Assembly (NCBI GenBank): GCA_964036045.1 | Contig: OZ038384.1 | Location: forward strand, 37,440,238-37,504,237 | DNA length: 64,000 nucleotides | DNA from: Eutreptiella sp. 'Long Island Sound 2002' | Lineage: Eukaryota; Euglenozoa; Euglenophyceae; Eutreptiales; Eutreptiaceae | Direction: 5' to 3' | Shown here: positions 50,350 through 60,151 of the stretch, in pieces | How the letters are laid out: each line of letters starts with the position of its first letter | How positions within the stretch are numbered: position 1 is the stretch's first letter | Program-made: the position numbers and the translations under genes | Notes under the pieces: model-generated | What the model saw: only the letters and a program-made list of their open reading frames with translations | Told to the model about the DNA's origin: nothing | Databases searched by the model: none

Positions 50350-52936
50350 ATGACTGAGCCTGGAGAGGTATCACAGGACATGGCTGTTTCGCCAGATGGT
50401 GAGCCTGCAGCAGACAATGGGCAATCTCAAGTGCAATCCCAGTCTCAAGAGGACCAGGCGGCACAGACGGACTTCAAAAGAAGCCTAAGGCCGCACCAAA
50501 GAAAAATTCAACATCCTCCATCAAGTTATCCGACTGGGTTACGTCAACGACGAAAATAAAGGTTCGGTGGGATCAGATTATTATCGACCACGACCGAAAA
50601 TTTGGGCAGGTCTGTAGGATTTCGGATGATCGCGTGCAACGCCGCTACGACGATCTGAAGGCAGCCCCGCTTGTGGATTACATCCAGGATCTTCTTTTTT
50701 ATAAAGTCACTCGTATGTTTGTTGTGGTATTCTTCTCGATAGTACCGTTTTCGCGTCTGAATTTTCGACCGTGCTGTTTCGAATATTCCTGTTGCACAGC
50801 CACTCGCTGGGTTCTGTTGGGGGGTCAGCATGTTTACACTGCTGCCCAAAAACACAAGACGGAATTTGAGATGAAAAATATGGAGACTCGGGATTGGACC
50901 CTGGTATTTGGTGGTTATGAAGTCAAACAGGACTGCCCCCTACGGACTAGGCGCCGGCTTGCAGGCTTACATCAAATCCAGACCACTGCTGGCTCAGCAT
51001 CCACCGCATCGGAGCGAATGTCCCTACTCCTGGATAGGCTTGAGGACGAGGATGCCAATGAGTACACCGTGTACCATCACATTACTATTATGCTTGAAGA
51101 GTGTGGTGTTACTGCCGAGGAAGGCACTGTGGTGTGTTTCGTTTATTAATTCGGTTTTGTCGATCAACCTGGCCGAAATTTCGGCTAGCTTCTGTGTTCC
51201 ACATGTTCTCCTGTGCAGAGTGCTGTTGCCAAACGGTGGGATGGCGTTGGGCGGTTGGTGAAATTTGTGGGTCTTGCTGCAGTAGACGCCATGGCAGCCA
51301 TGGAGAAGCGTGGATTGCATCCCGCACTGGGTACGTTCAAGGAAGTGGAAGGCATCACGCCTGACCGACTTCGCGACATCGTAGGTTACATGGATGGCAC
51401 AAAAAGTGCCCTACCTGGTCTCAAAAAAATTATAAAAGATGTTAAAAAGGCCCGGATGTGGTCCTGTTACATTCTTCATCCCGAGGCGGTTACCAATGGG
51501 CTTGTGAACAACACCAGAGGTATGTTTTGGTCAAACAGGGGTTTGTATTCGAATAAATCGACCGACCTGGCCGAAATTTCGGCCAGCTTTTGTGTCGTTC
51601 AATTAATGCACAATCGGAGCCCACCCTGTGACACCACCTGTCTGCAGCTACACTTGGTACCATCGAGATGGCCAAAAGGCAGTGCGCTATTGCATCACAC
51701 CTCAAGGTAGCCTATGGCAGCTGGACCTGGACTGAAGAAAACCCCTGGCCACCGTGGTCAGCAGTAATTAAGGCTCCTCTTTGGAAGGAACCCAAATATG
51801 AGGGGTTGCGCGGATTGTTGCAGAAGCCTGTTGCTAAGCCTGTTTGTGAAAAATCTGATACTGGTCTGGTCAGTATCCAGTGTGCTAGGGAGTCCCTCGT
51901 TCAGTCAAGCACAGGCAAACTCATTGCAGAGTCAGGCCGTGTGGAACTGATGGCAATGCGTTGTGGAGTCCCTGTTCCCAATATCATTAGTTCACTGCCC
52001 TTTGCTGCTTGTGTCATTGAGGTTCCCCGCCTCTATACAGCTGGTTTGCATAAAATGGTTGCGCAGCTGCTTTTGTCCGGTGTGCCTGTGTTCATTGCGG
52101 GTGAGTCTGCTGATGTGAAAGCCACTGTTGCTGCTTTGAAGGCCATTGTGGCTGAGGATATGTATCAGTGTGATGTTGCAATTTACAATTTGTCAACCAA
52201 GACCCCGCTGTACACTTCTACGTCCCATCTGGTTTCCATTTGTTCTGCCACTGCCTTTGATAAAAGGCTGCCCCGTTACGTGGCTTTTACTGAAGGACCC
52301 ATGTTGTCTGTGATGCCTGTTGAGATATTCTCATTTCTTTTGAGCCTGGTTCCGGTCCCAGAACGGGCAGGCAACTGGTTTTTGCTGGGCACCCTGTCTG
52401 TGTATTTTGCAAGCATGATGTCTACCAGGTTTTCCAAGGACTATAATGTTGTGTGTGCCCTTTTGGGTGAGGAGACTGTTGTGCCTGATGAGTTTGTTCA
52501 GTCCATGAGAGCAGCTATCACCAACGCCGACACGTGCCCCCCCAAGTCATGGGAGGATGTGTACCACGACTTGGGGGCAGGTTTTCCTGTGGATTGTTCT
52601 GGGGTTAGGTATGTAGATGAGGATCCTGAGGAGCAAGATGGGGAGGCAGAGTCGCAATCAGAGACACACACTCCAAAGAAGAAACCCAAAACTGCCCCTG
52701 CCCCCTCACCTAGTGGCATGCAGTGCGCTCAGGCCACCCCAGCTTCCTCCTCAGGCACTGTGGCCCCTACTGGCAGAGGTATGCATGCTTTTGTGAATCA
52801 TTTTTCACCATCCCAGGGTGGAAACACACAGTCACAGAACTCTGCCACTGCCAAGCCTCGTGCTGCAACCCATGCCAAGCCTCCTGCTAACACAAGTGGT
52901 AAGAAGCCCCGTGCATCTGGTCTCCGCAAGCGCTAA
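50350..52936 (+). CDS. Element C gene 2: ParB-like N-terminus, weak methylase-like C-terminus (4 exons)
   Basis: Exons: 50350-50712, 50800-51131, 51219-51519, 51648-52936. Donors are GTATGT, GTGTGT and GTATGT; acceptors end CACAG, TGCAG and TGCAG. Exon 1 needs one frame change near 50460, where an acidic start passes into a Lys-rich linker. Exons 1-2 read KIKVRWDQIIIDHDRKFGQV, ISDDRVQRRYDDL, then TRWVLLGGQHVYTAAQKH; the GGQH-x2-x-A block recalls the ParB/sulfiredoxin fold (G-x-HR-x2-A). Exon 4 has alternating strands and helices (DVAIYNLS; GNWFLLGTLSVYFASMM) faintly like N4/N6-type DNA methylases, but no DPPY. The tail is basic. Introns 2 and 3 each contain the 20-bp palindrome. Confidence 0.5.
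51132..51218 (+). other. Intron 2 of element C gene 2 with palindrome
   Basis: An 87-bp intron, GTGTGTTTC to CTGTGCAG, containing CTGGCCGAAATTTCGGCTAG (51169-51188, one mismatch). Confidence 0.6.
51520..51647 (+). other. Intron 3 of element C gene 2 with palindrome
   Basis: A 128-bp intron, GTATGTTTTGG to TGTCTGCAG, containing a perfect palindrome at 51567-51586. Phases on both sides agree (phase 1). Confidence 0.7.
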
Positions 52937-52975
52937 TGCCAGTCCTACTGCTTCTATTGCCTGTCAGTATGAAGT

Positions 52976-53299
52976 CTGGCCGAAATTTCGGCCAGCATGC
53001 AGTCCTCAGCCTCTTCGGCCTCTTATTATTGTGTTTCCCCATAGGCACTGCAAAAGTCAGATTCGATTCGTCATTTGGCAAGTATTTGCTTGTAATTGAG
53101 TCTATTATGTTGCACACCCTGTTCAAATGTTGCTGCTCCTATGTTCCTTGCTCATGTCTACTGTCATAGGTACCCATTTCAGTGATCATATTCGGAGTTT
53201 CGATGGACCTGGCCCAAATTTCGGCCAGCTTAGGCCTGTCTGCCAAATAGGACCATGTGTTGGGACATTTTTCGAAGAGCTGGCCGAAATATCGGCCAG
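52976..53299. repeat. Palindrome cluster, element C right subterminal
   Basis: A perfect copy at 52976-52995 and single-mismatch copies at 53209-53228 and 53280-53299; the last two are 71 bp apart. With the left cluster these flank the genes. Confidence 0.95.
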
Positions 53300-53699
53300 G
53301 TTGGTCAAAAAAGGAAATACAAGTGCATGCTTTGGGATAGTTTTCTGTGTGCTTCAATGAAAGGTATGTTTGGGGTTCCTTTATCTGTGTTGTATAGGGG
53401 GATTCTGTGATCACCCTGGAACAAAGGGAGAGAGAAAATAGGCAGCCCCCCCCCCCCCCCCCGCAGTGGAATGCAGTGGTCTAAATGTAAAACAACACTA
53501 TATATTGGTGATTGAATATCTTTATTTTCAAAATCTGTGTGTTTCCCGAAATGCAAATAAAGGCATATATTTGAAATACACACCTTGTTTTTGCATGTTG
53601 CCACCAGGGGGGTTTGGATACCCAAAAAATAACACCCCTTTTCACATACTTTTCCCCTCACTACAACATGGACTTACGTGGGCCATAGCGCCAGGTGGG

Positions 53700-53723
53700 G
53701 GGTGGTTAACTTGTGACGCCTAA
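53700..53723 (-). repeat. Element C right TIR
   Basis: On the minus strand TTAGGCGTCACAAGTT followed by AACCACCC. It is the inverted partner of 47184-47207. Confidence 0.9.
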
Positions 53724-54405
53724 GGTGAGCGGGCCAAGCGCTCGAAGTTGGCCAAGGAGATGGTGAGTTGGGTCCAATTGCCCCTGGCCACGGGGTAGGC
53801 ATCTCCCCGGACGATGAACGTCAACGGGAAGGTGCGGTTGATTGACCGCACCAAGCCCGGCCGGGAGAGAATGTATGTGACCCATGAGGCGAAGGGCCAT
53901 GAGATCCTGGTGGCCTTGGGAAACACCGTGGCAACGGGGTTATCCAATTGCACCGGGGCGACCAACTCCTTCCAACGGGCTTGGAAAGCCCGCTCGGTAC
54001 AAATTGCACGGGAGTAGTGGCCACTACGGACGGTGCGGTGCTACTCCAACTTACGGAGCTCGTAGAGCTCCGAGGGGTCCTCCACGAGGACTTGGGGGCC
54101 ATCATGTTGAGCACTAGTTCACACATGGCGGTGGGGGGAAGTAGGGAGGCGGTGTATGCCTCAACGGCGGCCTTGCATGCCTCACCCGTGGCTTGGGTAG
54201 AAGTGGCGGAGTTCACATGTTGGACGGGGTTGTTGCATTGCCGCCGTGCTAGGGGGCATGATAGCGCCCACGTGGCCAAGTAATGGCCCACCCGCTCATC
54301 CTTGAGGTTTGAGGCCCCACTCAACTCCCGTAGTGCCTTAGACAAGAGGGAATTATCCTTCCCGGGTGAGGAGGGAGCAAGGGGGGTAGTGGCGGGGCGT
54401 TTCAT
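53724..54405 (-). pseudogene. Element A transposase-like gene, 5' part of exon 1
   Basis: Starts MKRPATTPLAPSSPGKDN at 54405 and includes VGHYLATWALSCPLARRQ, LPPTAMCELVLNMMAPKSSW, then a frameshift and an in-frame stop before ERAFQARWKELVAP and ISWPFASWVTYILSRPGL. It ends TFIVRGDAYPVARGNWTQLT, SLANFERLARSP exactly at element C. The RGDxYP-x6-WxQL block is shared with B and may hold a catalytic Asp (inference). Confidence 0.8.
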
Positions 54406-54586
54406 TGCAAAGAAATGTGCAATATCTAAGCCCCAAAGAAGGAAGCATGGAACAATGCACTACGGACAATAGCAAGCAAGCATGCACGCACGCACGCATG
54501 GAATAATGAAGAAATAGGGATATGTTGGTAGACATTATATCGTTCTAGTATTGATCTCATCTAGGCTAGAACGTTCTAGCTAGAGC

Positions 54587-54633
54587 GTTCTAGGCTAGAA
54601 CAAGATTGGGTCTTCTAGCGTGTACCAAGGGTA
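54587..54633 (-). repeat. Element A right TIR
   Basis: On the minus strand it starts TACCCTTGGTACACGCTAGA. The first ten bases are identical to both ends of element B. Position 11 is A here and at B's right end, but G at both left ends. Confidence 0.9.
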
Positions 54634-57193
54634 TCGGACGTAACATCCAATTGACACCCCCCCTCATCTTTTTCAACAGTCACGGGTGTCACAGTCATGG
54701 GGTTTTCCTCTCCTCACATGCTACACATGTATATTTCGCATACATGGGTTTCATCCTCACATGTCGCACCTCTGCGCAACACGGGCTATTCAAAAGCAAA
54801 GCAGGTTTGTAAGCGTTGTGTGGCATGTCCCGTCCAAAATCTAACGCTCCATTAGGAACATCCCGTCCGAAAACGCTTGCAATGTTTCCTGTAGGTACGA
54901 ACTGACATCCAAAGGTCGAGGAACACACCTAGAATCGTTGTTTTCATAGGTGCGTCAACACTACCGGAAATCTGGCATAAACGGAGCAGTTTGTGAATGT
55001 CTACTTTTGGGACATTGTCCTTTCCCCAACACTCATTCTTAGGTTTCCATCCATCATGTTTTCACTGTCAACAGCGGAATCATTTGAGCAAAACAGTTTG
55101 GTGCACCTCATGGTGGGCCATGTAGGACACCCTTGTCCATGCCCCCAATTTGTATGTGTGTGGTGTGTGGGGTTCCTGAGCCCTATTATCTCGCGGTAAC
55201 AGAGAAAGATGGGTACGGTTGCAGTGAATTTCACCTTCACCAGTGAACCTCCATGTACATTGAGGATTCTGCTGTGTGTTGGTGTACAACTGACCATCTT
55301 GTTCCCCAAAAACATTTTCGAAGTACCAGGTGGTCATATGTACTATGTCCTATGTACCTGCTCCGGGATATTGGAGGATCACCACATGGTCACTGCAAAG
55401 GTACAAAAACATGATCAAAATACACTTATTTGGTCATGTTTGTGTATACCCGTCGCTCTGGGGCATGTGCCATCTATCGCGCGTGCTCATGTGGTGGTGA
55501 CATATGTTACCGGTTGGCGATATGGAGGCCATGTTGGGAATCCAAACAACGTCGCTCTACGTGAAGACAAGAGTAGTACCACTAGATTAGAGGATTCCAA
55601 CACCTTACTTCCGGTTTCAGTTTTTTATACTTCGTCCCCCCCAAAGAAAAATAGATTTAAAGCGTTTTTGTGCTCTCATTTGGTGAAATGCAGGTTTACC
55701 GTCATGCCCCGATGTTTGGTTAATGTGAATCATGCCAGAATTCTTTTTGGGGCAGAGCAACCATACGTACCGTATAACGGCACGCGATTTCACTGGCAAT
55801 AGTGAAACTATTTGGACTTGATGGACACCAAGGGGTTGTTGGATTTTTATGTTTTTGGGTTCACCTATTCTCTGCTTCTGCCCCGTACGTCAGGCGGTCC
55901 ACTTTGTTCCACTATTGACAATCAAACTCTTGGCTGTTGTGTTCCGTTGTTGACCGTTTCTGCAGCTGCTCTAAGTTGCGATAGACAACAATGCACCATG
56001 TTGTTACCATGATGTTTAGAATGAGGGACTTGTACTCAGGGTTCCAAGAGCTCAATGAATGCGCCGAAGCACATCAGCAGGGGCATGCCCTCTTTCATGA
56101 TGGACAGGCCAATCTCTCTCAAGGAGTTTGGTTGGGGAATATCTCTCCTAGGGCATGGTTAGGTGATCTTTTCTCCATGCATGTACTCTTTGTGGGATGA
56201 GACCAACTCTCCATGCACGTGTTCCCTTCCGGTGGGATCATTTCTCCATGCACGTGCTCTCTTAGGGCCGAGGTTAGGTCCCATGAGTAGCCCGGGAGGC
56301 CGTTGGCCTATTGCGTGCTTCTTTGCCCAAGAGGTGGATCTCCATGTCTATGGTGTATTGCTCATTTGCTAATTTGGTTAGGATTGGTTTGTTGATCCTA
56401 ACCGCTAACCGCATCATGGTTTGGTGCCCTTGTTGGTGCATTTACATGCCCCATGTGACCATGTATGTGCATGTGCACTTCCTTCTCTCATGTTGATGTA
56501 GTCAAGACGTCCGGAGACTCAAATGTGACTCATGTGCTCTTTGACGATGGCCTGGCGGCGGTGTCATTTTTTGCCCCCTCCGCCTCCGGTGAGACCATCC
56601 ATGTCGACCGGTAGAAGTAGTGTGAATTTTGGCTTACACTTTTGCATGCATGACTTTAAGTCCATAGGATGATCCCCGTGCCCATGGACTCTGCGTTCTT
56701 GCGTTGCATGTGGTTCGACCGGAAGAGTAGGTTGAGTCTTACTCACGCTTGTGGGAATTTTTGCTTGGCTTTTCTTGCCGGACCCGTCCTATGTGAATTC
56801 CATGGGATGACTTCTCATAGGGTACAGAATGGAAGGGCATATTCTCTTGGCATGTGTTGGAGAGTGCAAGTTCATATTCCCATGTGTGTGAATTTGTTTT
56901 CTTTTGCCAAGGGTGAACCATTTGTAGACATTTGTGGACTCTTGTTGGATCATTGCTGGACCTTGACGTATGGGACTCTTGGATCATTTTGTCATTGGGC
57001 TTTCAATTGGAATTGTTTGTGTCAACGCTGTGGTCTGAGGGATTTGCCTAGGATTGAACCCGGGCCCGAAAAGTCTGCTCTTTAATTGGAAATTGGCAAC
57101 ACTTGATGAACAATCAAGAGGTTCAAGTTACTTCGAGAGCGAAGTTTATGCAATGCCCGCACCCATGCAGATTTTGCTTAAACAGGGTGCTAC
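54634..57193. other. Spacer between elements A and B, no gene
   Basis: Only unconvincing frames (for example plus 55209-55802). A motif CTCCATGCACGTG(C/T)TC recurs three times near 56174-56260. A possible hairpin-free AT-rich stretch follows. Confidence 0.4.
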
Positions 57194-57229
57194 TACCCTT
57201 GGTGCGCGTTTCAAACCCAATGTTGTTCC
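57194..57229 (+). repeat. Element B left TIR
   Basis: TACCCTTGGTGCGCGTTTCA, then AACCCAATGTTGTTCC. Immediately inside is a 12-bp inverted repeat, TTGTTCCGGCCA (57223-57234) with its partner at 57260-57271. Confidence 0.9.
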
Positions 57230-57586
57230 GGCCAAATTGTTCCAATGTTCTAGGCTATCTGGCCGGAACAAAAAAAGTTCAAAATTTATTTACCCCCCAA
57301 CCAAGCCTACCCGTACATGGTGGCAAAATATGTTGTTTGCTAGCCTTGGGGGTCCCCGCTGGTATGCTCATATTTGTTGCCCGGCGCGTTGCCACGTGAA
57401 AAAAACTTGTTTTCAAAAACAGTTTTTGTTAGAACACCATTGGAACACCGCTGGAACAAGTTATTGGAACGTCGCCGGAACAAGCACTCTACAACAAGAG
57501 CAAAGCACAAGGAAGGGTAAAATGGTAACATACATTGTTGTGTAGGGTGCCCCCGGGGGCCCATCGGGTTAGTCTCTTGTTCTCAC

Positions 57587-60151
57587 CTAAAAGTCCTGCG
57601 TGGTCGGGGGCCCGGCGGGCGCCCCCGAACTCTTGTCACCCGCCCCACTATCCCCCCCATCTCCCTCACCGACCATCACCCCTTCACCCACCACCCCTTC
57701 ACCCTCCACCCCTTCACCCACCACCCCTTCACCCTCCACCCCTTCACCCTCCACCCCTTCTCCCACCACCCCTTCACCCTCCACCCCTTTGACCTCCATC
57801 CTTTCCCCCTCCACCCCTTCGACCTCTTCCCCGACGCCCCCATCCCGGTTAGCCCCAGTAGCACCCAAACTTGCCCCCGGTCCATCCCCTTCGTCTCCCC
57901 CGTCCCCGTCCCCGTCGTTGCTCTCGTCCCCCCCCTCGTCCGCGTCCGCGTCGTCCTCCTTGTCCTCCTCCTCGGCCGCCATCATCTTGGCGAGGAACTT
58001 CTTCGCCTGCGTCTTGGTTTTCCAAACCGACGCTCTCGGGATGGCGAAGAGTTCGGGGGTTTTGGGGAAGGCGATCCACGTCTCCCCAACCCCGGGGGGC
58101 CACCCGCGGCAAGGGCCTCTTTGCCCTGCTCGATCCCCCACTGCCCATTGTCCCGAAAAACTACATACACTTGCTCCCCCGCTTTGTATTTGCACCCCCC
58201 CCCCCTCTTGCCTTTGGCTTGGCCTTGGGTTGGGGTTGGGGGGGCTGGGCCTTGGGTTGGGGGGGCGCGGCTCTCTTGGGAGCCTTGCGAGGGGGTTTGG
58301 TGGGCTCCTTGGTCGGGGGGCGGGTGGGCTCCTCGAACGCCGAGGAGTCGGTGGTGGACCCCGAGGAGGAGTCCGTTGAGGAGTCGCTGGACGACTCCTC
58401 ACTGGAGGACTCCCCCGGGAGCCTCTTCCTTTTTTGGGGGGCTGGTTTGGGGGCGCTCTTGGATTCCCGCTTGGGGGGGCGTTGGGGTTTGGGTTTGGGT
58501 TTGGGTGCTGTTTGGGGGGCTGCGTGGGGGTTCCGGGGTTGGGGTTGCACGGGCGGTGCACACGCGGGTGGGGCGGGGGCTTCTGCGGCCACTTGTTGGC
58601 AGTGCGGCGGCGCTGGGGACATGTCGCCAATGCTGCCCCACCCCTCGATGCGCGTCGCGAGAACGCTGCCGCGGGCTGCCACGTAGTCCATCATGGCCGT
58701 GAGGAACTCGAGCACGGCGACGGGCTGCAAGTGCAACTGCTAAAGCAACGTACCCAAATAGATGGGCCGGGGATCGCTTCCCCAGAACCCCCAGAACCAC
58801 GGCGTGCTCCCGAACCTCCCCCCAGTTACTCATTGAGCTCCCAGCCGAGGGCGCGGGCAACTAGAGGCGATGCGCTTGGAGAGGCGCAACTTGCGCGGCC
58901 CCTTGTGGGGCAGGCCGTGGCGGCTCCGATGGCCGGTGAGCGGGGGTTGCCCACGGAGGATGTTTGGGAGCGCCCTGAGGTGGGGGAGGGGCTGGCGAAG
59001 CCAGCGCAGAGCTGCTGCGTGGCTCGGAGCGCGTGGCCCCCTGTGCCCCCAGTGGGGCTGGCGGGGGTGGTGCAGACAGTGCTGCCCCCAGGGCCTCGGT
59101 CTCGGTCATCCCGTCCTGCGGACAAGGATGCCGGAGAGAGGCCAACCCTACCCAGACACCTTGTTCCGGCGACGTTCCAACAACCTGTTCCGGCGACGTT
59201 CTGGCGACGTTCCAGTGGCCGCTGGAACCCCGCCAGAACGTCGCCGGAACAGGTTGTTGGAACGTCGCCGGAACAGTGGAAAATAGGCACAGTTCGGCGC
59301 GCGCACAGGGCGCACTGCGTGCACTACGGCCCCGTGGGGGGGGGGGGGGGACATCCACTACAAAGAATCCTAGCCCCTTTATGGGCATGGGGCACCAACA
59401 ATCACTGGGCGTCCTTGGGTTTTCCCCTTCCCCTGGACAACAAAGATTCCTAGCCCCTTTATGGGCATGGGGCACAAATAATCACTGGGGGTTCTTGGGT
59501 TTTCCCCTTCCCCTGGACAACAAAGATTCCTAGCCCCTTTATGGGGTTTTGGCACAAATAATCACCGGGGGTTCTTGGGTTTTCCCCTTCCCGTGGACAA
59601 CAAAGATTCCTAGCCCCTTTATGGGCATGGGGCACAAATAATCACTGGGGGTTCTTGGGTTTTCCCCTTCCCCTGGACAACAAAGATTCCTAGCCCCTTT
59701 TTGGGCTTGGGGCACAAATAATCACTGGGGGTTCTTGGGTTTTCCCCTTCCCCTCAACAACAAATCATCAAATTCCTAAAGAGCAAAGAGCAAAAGGGAC
59801 ACAGGGGGGAGCGGGGGGAGCAGGGCAGGCAGGGACACACTAACCCAACGCACTGATTTCCACTGCGCGCAAAGCGCGCCAAAGCATACACCCAAACCCA
59901 AACCCAAACGTCGGCCCAAACCAAAACCCGCACCCGAACCCACACCCAACCCCTAGCCCAAACCCAAGCCCAAACCCACACCCAAGCCCAAACCCACACC
60001 CAGGCCCAAGCCCAAACCCACACCCAGCCCCAAGCCCAAACCCAAGCCCAAACCCCCACCCAAGCCCGAACCCGCAAACCTGCATATTCTTGGTGGCCTT
60101 CAGAAGCGCCAACATCATTTGCATCATATCTGCGCTGACGGGCGCGGCCAT
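57587..60151 (-). CDS. Element B gene 2: PK-rich, Ser-rich and acidic accessory protein
   Basis: Exon 1 reads MAAPVSADMMQMMLALLKAT and ends KNMQ| at 60080. The next acceptor is TTTGCGCGCAG| at 59863. Further exons include LQLHLQPVAVLEFLTAMMDY, VAARGSVLATRIEGWGS (about 58735), a PKPKPKPQ basic stretch, a Ser/Asp-rich run, AGEQVYVVFRDNGQWGIEQG, and VGETWIAFPKTPELFAIP, SVWKTKTQAKKFLAKM, then an Asp/Glu-rich tail and VEGEG/VVGEG pentapeptide repeats, ending at 57587. One frame change near 58110 and uncertain middle exons (58860-59860, where GTTCCGG motifs and an 80-bp repeat lie). It shares order and the FAIP/FRVP-to-acidic segment with A's gene 2. Function unknown. Confidence 0.45.
57660..57800 (-). 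repeat. 15-bp minisatellite coding VEGEG repeats
   Basis: On the plus strand CACCCCTTCACCCTC units repeat about nine times. On the minus strand they encode VEGEG or VVGEG at the C-terminus of gene 2. Confidence 0.9.
59361..59760. repeat. 80-bp tandem repeat, 5 copies, inside element B
   Basis: Units starting CAAAGATTCCTAGCCCC occur at 59361, 59441, 59521, 59601 and 59681, exactly 80 bp apart, with few substitutions (the first unit reads AAAGAATCC). Absent from element A. Confidence 0.95.

Larger units (their letters stand above)
47184..53723 (+). mobile_element. Element C: 6.5-kb DNA transposon nested in element A
   Basis: TIRs of 24 bp (22 identical) start TTAGGCGTCACAAGTT at each end. The flanks GGGGAGC (47177-47183) and GGTGAGC (53724-53730) are a 7-bp target duplication with one mismatch. 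Removing the element and one copy joins LARSP to AGLWVL in the transposase of A, as B predicts (GRIPACVWVI). Two plus-strand genes are carried: a decayed transposase-like gene and a spliced ParB-like gene. A 20-bp palindrome is repeated about 14 times and was not seen outside the element. Confidence 0.9.
42581..54633 (-). mobile_element. Element A: DNA transposon with TACCCTTGGT termini, split by element C
   Basis: Terminal inverted repeats of 47 bp (43 identical) face each other at 42581 and 54633. Without the nested insertion the element is about 5.5 kb, the same as its relative B (57194-62591). Both encode the same two genes on the minus strand. Each end is flanked by TA, which may be a TA target duplication or simply the terminal bases; no longer duplication is visible. 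GTTCTAG motifs fill the subterminal regions and introns. Frameshifts, a stop and the nested element make its transposase inactive. I cannot place the family. Confidence 0.85.

Noticed and set aside
51648-52936. Confident DNA methyltransferase call for element C gene 2
   Set aside because: No DPPY/NPPY or clear SAM-binding FxGxG motif; only the strand-helix pattern is suggestive.
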